Shown: positions 6,226-9,770 of the stretch, in pieces
How positions within the stretch are numbered: position 1 is the stretch's first letter
Layout of the letters: each line of letters starts with the position of its first letter
NCBI GenBank assembly: GCA_017997855.1
Contig: JAGOEF010000043.1
Location: forward strand, 1 to 9,770
Reading direction: 5' to 3'
Source of the DNA: Bacteroidales bacterium
GTDB taxonomy: Bacteria; Bacteroidota; Bacteroidia; Bacteroidales; ML635J-15
DNA: 9,770 bases
The notes under the pieces: model-generated
The model's database searches: none
What the model was told of the DNA's origin: nothing
Seen by the model: the letters and a program-made list of their open reading frames with translations, nothing else
Translations under genes and position numbers: made by a program

Positions 6226-8349
6226 TTACGGTTTTCGCAAATCGGTTTGCACAAGTGCACCTGAATTATTTACATCGAACAAATTTATGCCGGCGGCAAG
6301 GGCCTGATTTCGTACTTCTTCGTACCTCCTCCGGCCAAGCGAGGCATCGATAATCAGGGTTTCGAAATCGACATATTGCTTCAGTTCTTCAACCGATAAG
6401 CAACAGGTTTCGGTATAAACCACATAATGCACAGCCACTGTTTGGAGCTTCGGGGCAATCGGGGTATGTCTTTCGTCAGGAATGAAAAACCTGAGATTAT
6501 AAAATGCAAAAAAACCATATTTGTTAAAAACATGCCGGTTATTGATTGCCACGATTCCCGAAAGTAGCTTCTCCGGTCTCAGATCATCGAGTTGCACCGT
6601 ACGGGCATCATCGGAGCGTATACTGTTCCAGTACGCACCGAAATTCGATCCGGGATTCCGTGGTTTGGCGTCTCCCATTCTTACAAACAGTACATTGTCG
6701 CGTCCGTCGATCAGGTTAATGGCCGTTGTATTTTTCAGGTTATACACTATAAAGCGGGTCTGATTAAAAGATCTGATATTCAAAACAACCGATGTCAGGC
6801 TGAAAACAAGAATTATCAGCATCGAGGCAGCAAGCATTTTAAACTTTCGGTTTTCGATAAACAGAATTACCGTAGCCATCAGCAGCAACAAAAGCACAAA
6901 CTGAAAGGTATTGATATACAATCCGCTGAGCGATGAAAAAGGCAGACTTTCGATTGCCTGAACGGCACTGTTCATTAGCCACACCGATTTGCTGAACAAC
7001 CACCCCAATGCATCAGAAACATAGGGTATAAACGACAGGGCAGTAAGAGCAATTGCCAGGTAAATAGCCACCGACACGAGAGGAATCAGGGCAATATTCG
7101 TTAGGAGAAAATACGTTGGAAACTGATTAAAGTAATAGGTGGTAAACGGTAAGGTTCCAATCTGAGCAGCCAGTGAAACAGCCACCAAGGACCAAAGTTT
7201 TTGCAGAATGGTTGAAGAAGGTGCCCACCAGATATGGATTTTGGGGTAAAAATACACGATGGAAAACACAGCTGCATACGACAACAGGAAACCCACCTGA
7301 TACAGTGTAGCCGGATTTATGCAAAGGGCAATAAAAGCAGATGCAGCAAGTACATTGATAGAATCGCTGTTCCGGTGCATCAGTCTGGCCATCGAAAACA
7401 GGCTGAACATAATTGCAGCCCTTACAACAGAGGCCGACAAACCGGTAAGCATGGCATAAAACCAGATGGTGAGCACAATAAAAACGGTTTTGGCAACAAG
7501 CAGTTTTTTATTTTTGATAAACGCCAATAAGCCGGAAATCACAAGGTAAAACACACCGACGTGCAAACCTGATACTGCCAGCACATGCATTCCACCCGAA
7601 ACCGAATACGCCTGTCTCACCTCATCGCTGAGATACGATTTATTTCCCAGCGTAAGAGCCGTAGCCACACCGAGCTCATCTCCCTGCAATCCGGCAGATT
7701 GATAGAGGCGGATAACATAATTACGCATCGATGCCGCCAGCCGTTCAATAGAATTATGGTGTTGCGATTCAAGCTTTTTCCATTCTCCGGTTTGTAAAAA
7801 GTCGGTGTACTGAATATATTGCTGCCACATGTACTTTTTATAATCGAATTCGCCGGGGTTACCCCTGTTTTCGAATTGTTTGAGGTCGGGCGAAAAAGCC
7901 AGTTTATCGCCCGGTTGCAATCGGGCAGCTGCGCTGTCAGCCGGGAGGTAGAGCTGAAGATTGCCCTTGGTTTGCTGCCAGGTGCCATTCACATGAATTG
8001 CCTCGGCAGCCAGTACAATTCTCACCGATTTCTCGCTGATTACCGGTTCCGAAACAACCTCTCCCATCATCTGCCCTGAGTATTCCGACAGGCGTATGTC
8101 GGTAACGGTTCTGGCCTTTTCGGAGCTTATACTCCAGGCAGCTGTCGAAATAAACACATAAACGAGTGCCGGGAATAACCAGACGGGAGTTTTCAGCGGA
8201 AAAACATGAAGCAGCAGTAGAACAAGAAGCAGCAGTAAGGGAAGCGCAATGGCAAAATAAACCGGCATTACTAAGCATTGCGACAAAAATATCCCGATAA
8301 TAAACGGTATCAGCAACCTCACAAAAGGATATTGCCGCAAGCCTTCCAC
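6226..8349 (-). CDS. comEC: ComEC/Rec2 family DNA-uptake channel protein
   Basis: ComEC forms the inner-membrane channel for single-stranded DNA in natural transformation. The 707-residue product starts with several hydrophobic helices (about 9-75), followed by a soluble DUF4131/OB-like segment (about 90-190). The Competence domain shows the family signatures GGMHVLAVSGLHVG (252-265), TGLSASVVRAAIMFS (302-316), a GFLLSYAAVFSI segment (353-364), and AQIGTLPFTTYYFNQFP (395-411), then more helices to about 522. Residues about 530-707 form a soluble tail in the place of the metallo-beta-lactamase domain of Bacillus ComEC, but I see no HxHxDH motif. The start is a GTG at 8349, one base after the TAG of the lipoprotein gene, so the two are likely coupled. 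A role in transformation is inferred from the family; no other competence genes are here. Confidence 0.9.
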   Translation of the reverse strand: MEGLRQYPFVRLLIPFIIGIFLSQCLVMPVYFAIALPLLLLLVLLLLHVFPLKTPVWLFPALVYVFISTAAWSISSEKARTVTDIRLSEYSGQMMGEVVSEPVISEKSVRIVLAAEAIHVNGTWQQTKGNLQLYLPADSAAARLQPGDKLAFSPDLKQFENRGNPGEFDYKKYMWQQYIQYTDFLQTGEWKKLESQHHNSIERLAASMRNYVIRLYQSAGLQGDELGVATALTLGNKSYLSDEVRQAYSVSGGMHVLAVSGLHVGVFYLVISGLLAFIKNKKLLVAKTVFIVLTIWFYAMLTGLSASVVRAAIMFSLFSMARLMHRNSDSINVLAASAFIALCINPATLYQVGFLLSYAAVFSIVYFYPKIHIWWAPSSTILQKLWSLVAVSLAAQIGTLPFTTYYFNQFPTYFLLTNIALIPLVSVAIYLAIALTALSFIPYVSDALGWLFSKSVWLMNSAVQAIESLPFSSLSGLYINTFQFVLLLLLMATVILFIENRKFKMLAASMLIILVFSLTSVVLNIRSFNQTRFIVYNLKNTTAINLIDGRDNVLFVRMGDAKPRNPGSNFGAYWNSIRSDDARTVQLDDLRPEKLLSGIVAINNRHVFNKYGFFAFYNLRFFIPDERHTPIAPKLQTVAVHYVVYTETCCLSVEELKQYVDFETLIIDASLGRRRYEEVRNQALAAGINLFDVNNSGALVQTDLRKP

Positions 8350-8350
8350 C

Positions 8351-8884
8351 CTATCGGTTTTTTTCTTCGAACATTCTCACGAGTTCGATATCGCTCAAAC
8401 CCATATTCTGCAAAATAGCCCTGACATCGTCCGCCATATAATGATCGGGGAACTCTGTGAGGAATTGTTGGTAATAGCGGCGTGCCGAGGCAGTATCGTT
8501 CAGATAATTCTGTTCGGTATGCCCCAGATAAAACAAGGCCATTTCGTAGTTCTGATACTCAGGGTGATTGTTTACCACCGTTGTCAGGTACTTCACGGCT
8601 TGTTGCGGCTGATTGATGGCCAAAGCAATTTCGGAGGCCCGAAAAAGGTACTCGGGGGTTAGCGAATCCTGAGGAAATTCATTGGCAAAGCCAAGGTACT
8701 TACCAATCATTTCCTGTGCTTTTTGCTCGTTGAGTACCGAATCGGAATGCAGCGATTTTTCACAGTCACGAACATCGGCCAGCGCTGCAGCGCGCGGATC
8801 GTCCTGTGCTTGCTGCTGCTGAGCCCTGGGCTGACATGCTATCAGCGTCAGAAAAATCATCACGACAAATAACAGCTTTTTCAT
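8351..8884 (-). CDS. TPR-containing lipoprotein
   Basis: The 177-residue product has a lipoprotein signal peptide with lipobox LIAC (acylated Cys17), then a Gln-rich linker (RAQQQQAQDD). Two or more tetratricopeptide-like helical hairpins follow: one around 77-110 (PEYLFRASEIALAINQPQQA) and one around 114-150 (ALFYLGHTEQNYLND, then YYQQFLTEFPDH). The F-P-D-H-x-x-A-D-D ending of the second repeat resembles the YbgF/BamD type. It is likely anchored in the envelope as a protein-protein adaptor, but no partner can be named. The ATG overlaps the def stop by four bases (ATGA). A small TPR protein after ruvX and def is also, as far as I recall, found in Bacteroides-type gene orders. Confidence 0.75.
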   Translation of the reverse strand: MKKLLFVVMIFLTLIACQPRAQQQQAQDDPRAAALADVRDCEKSLHSDSVLNEQKAQEMIGKYLGFANEFPQDSLTPEYLFRASEIALAINQPQQAVKYLTTVVNNHPEYQNYEMALFYLGHTEQNYLNDTASARRYYQQFLTEFPDHYMADDVRAILQNMGLSDIELVRMFEEKNR

Positions 8885-9432
8885 GGCGTAACAATTTTAT
8901 AGTGAACACCTACTTTACCTTTGGTGATATCGCTGATTTTTGTCCGAAGAAATTTCTTACGGATCGGATGAATTTTATCGGTAAACAGCACTCCGTCGAG
9001 GTGGTCGTATTCATGTTGAATCACGATGGCTTTAAAACCTTCGAGTTCTTCGCTCACAAAATTAAAATCGCGGTCGTAATATTCAATCACGAGGCGGGTG
9101 TTTCGCTTCACATTCTCGTGGATACCAGGAATACTCAGACAACCTTCTTCCCATACCATGGTTTCGGCACTGCGTTCCACAATTTTCGGGTTGATAAAAA
9201 CCCGTTTAAAATCTTTCAGTTCGGGTTTATCCTTGACCATTGGGGCAGCGTCCACCACAAAAATGCGCAGCGACAGACCCACCTGCGGAGCAGCGAGGCC
9301 AACGCCATCAGACTCATACATGGTTTCGAACATACTGTCGATAATCGACTGAAGGTTTGGATAATCACGGTCAACCAACTCGGTTTTCTTTCTCAATACC
9401 GGGTGCCCGATAACGTAAATCGGATAAATCAT
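8881..9432 (-). CDS. def: Peptide deformylase
   Basis: Def removes the formyl group from the N-terminal Met of new proteins, at the ribosome in the cytoplasm. The 183-residue product has all three family motifs: GVGLAAPQ (43-50), EGCLS (96-100, metal ligand Cys98) and HEYDH (140-144, metal ligands His140 and His144 with catalytic Glu141). Length and N-terminus (MIYPIYVIGHPVLRK) are normal. The start ATG overlaps the ruvX stop, and its own stop overlaps the next ATG, both as ATGA, so it lies in the middle of a translationally coupled set. Confidence 0.97.
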   Translation of the reverse strand: MIYPIYVIGHPVLRKKTELVDRDYPNLQSIIDSMFETMYESDGVGLAAPQVGLSLRIFVVDAAPMVKDKPELKDFKRVFINPKIVERSAETMVWEEGCLSIPGIHENVKRNTRLVIEYYDRDFNFVSEELEGFKAIVIQHEYDHLDGVLFTDKIHPIRKKFLRTKISDITKGKVGVHYKIVTP

Positions 9433-9770
9433 AAATTTCGGTTTTTACTATATTCCATAAACGACTGCAGAATCAGCACAGCGCTAATCTGGTCAACAAG
9501 ACCTTTGTTGCGGCGTTGTGACTGACTCAGACCACCGTCAATCATTGCCTGAAACGACATTTTTGACGTAAATCTTTCATCGTAGTACACAAATTCAATA
9601 TTTTGATATAATTTTTTCAATTCATTCACACGGGGTTCAATAAACTTAACCGCATCCGAAGGCGTGTTGTTCATTTGTCGCGGGTAACCCACCACAATTT
9701 TTTCGACGGATTCATTAGCAACATATTGCTGCAGAAACGATTTGAGATCGTTGGTAGCAATGTATCCCAC
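9429..9770 (-). CDS. ruvX: RuvX/YqgF family putative Holliday junction resolvase, 3' part
   Basis: RuvX (YqgF) is a small RNase H-fold nuclease linked to Holliday junction cleavage and to pre-16S rRNA processing. Only the last 113 codons are inside the window; the frame runs off the right edge, and about 25 N-terminal residues with the first catalytic Asp are missing. The first codon seen, a GTG, is internal. Visible motifs are IVVGYPRQMNNTPS (25-38), YDERFTS (63-69, acidic catalytic pair) and VDQISAVLILQSF (92-104, last catalytic Asp93). It is the first visible gene of the - strand operon; the promoter lies outside the window. The TGA stop overlaps the def ATG by four bases. Confidence 0.93.
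   Translation of the reverse strand: MGYIATNDLKSFLQQYVANESVEKIVVGYPRQMNNTPSDAVKFIEPRVNELKKLYQNIEFVYYDERFTSKMSFQAMIDGGLSQSQRRNKGLVDQISAVLILQSFMEYSKNRNL

Noticed and set aside
6280..6287. TAAATTTG on the - strand, a -7-like promoter match about 75 bases upstream of trkA
   Set aside because: It lies inside comEC and no TTTG is found at the expected -33 distance. An 8-base loose consensus is expected by chance in AT-rich sequence.
8208..8245. Low-complexity AGCAGC-type stretch as a DNA repeat
   Set aside because: It encodes the Leu-rich membrane helix near the ComEC N-terminus; Leu codons explain it.
1..9770. Mobile elements, CRISPR arrays, tRNA or rRNA genes, defence genes
   Set aside because: No transposase, integrase, terminal repeats, regularly spaced repeats or RNA gene signatures were seen on either strand; nearly the whole window is filled by the listed genes.

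Overview
The window looks like a chromosomal segment from a gliding-type, type IX secretion (T9SS) member of the Bacteroidota. The reasons are a GldJ-like lipoprotein, a T9SS type A sorting domain, a PCMD-domain secreted protein, a promoter with the Bacteroidota -7 consensus (TAnnTTTG), and no clear Shine-Dalgarno sequences at the gene starts. Base composition, counted by hand on sample stretches, is roughly 45-55% GC. A genus cannot be assigned from this.

Layout. The left half (1-4808) is on the + strand. It holds the 3' part of gldJ, a hairpin terminator, murF, a 97-base AT-rich gap with a good promoter, a PCMD-domain secreted protein, a T9SS sorting-domain segment in the same frame after one TAA stop, and an outer-membrane beta-barrel protein whose ATG overlaps the preceding stop. 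A strong terminator at 4839-4866 closes this half. The right half (4865-9770) is on the - strand and reads as one tightly packed operon in the order ruvX (5' end outside the window), def, TPR lipoprotein, comEC, trkA. Junctions are 4-base ATGA overlaps, a 1-base gap and a 20-base gap. The two halves converge at about 4808-4865.

How the genes work together. GldJ belongs to the gliding/T9SS machinery. The split PCMD/sorting-domain gene encodes what looks like a T9SS cargo protein, and the barrel protein is probably another envelope component made from the same transcript. MurF finishes the peptidoglycan precursor. The - strand operon is mostly housekeeping: RuvX (YqgF-type nuclease fold), deformylase, potassium uptake regulation (TrkA), plus the DNA-uptake channel ComEC.

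No mobile element, CRISPR array, tRNA, rRNA or phage gene was seen. I do not see a clearly new multi-gene system. The points most worth a second look are the in-frame stop that separates a secreted domain from its sorting signal, a 14-residue repeat inserted in the GldJ fold, a terminator-like hairpin that touches the murF start codon, and a ComEC C-terminal domain without the metallo-beta-lactamase metal site.
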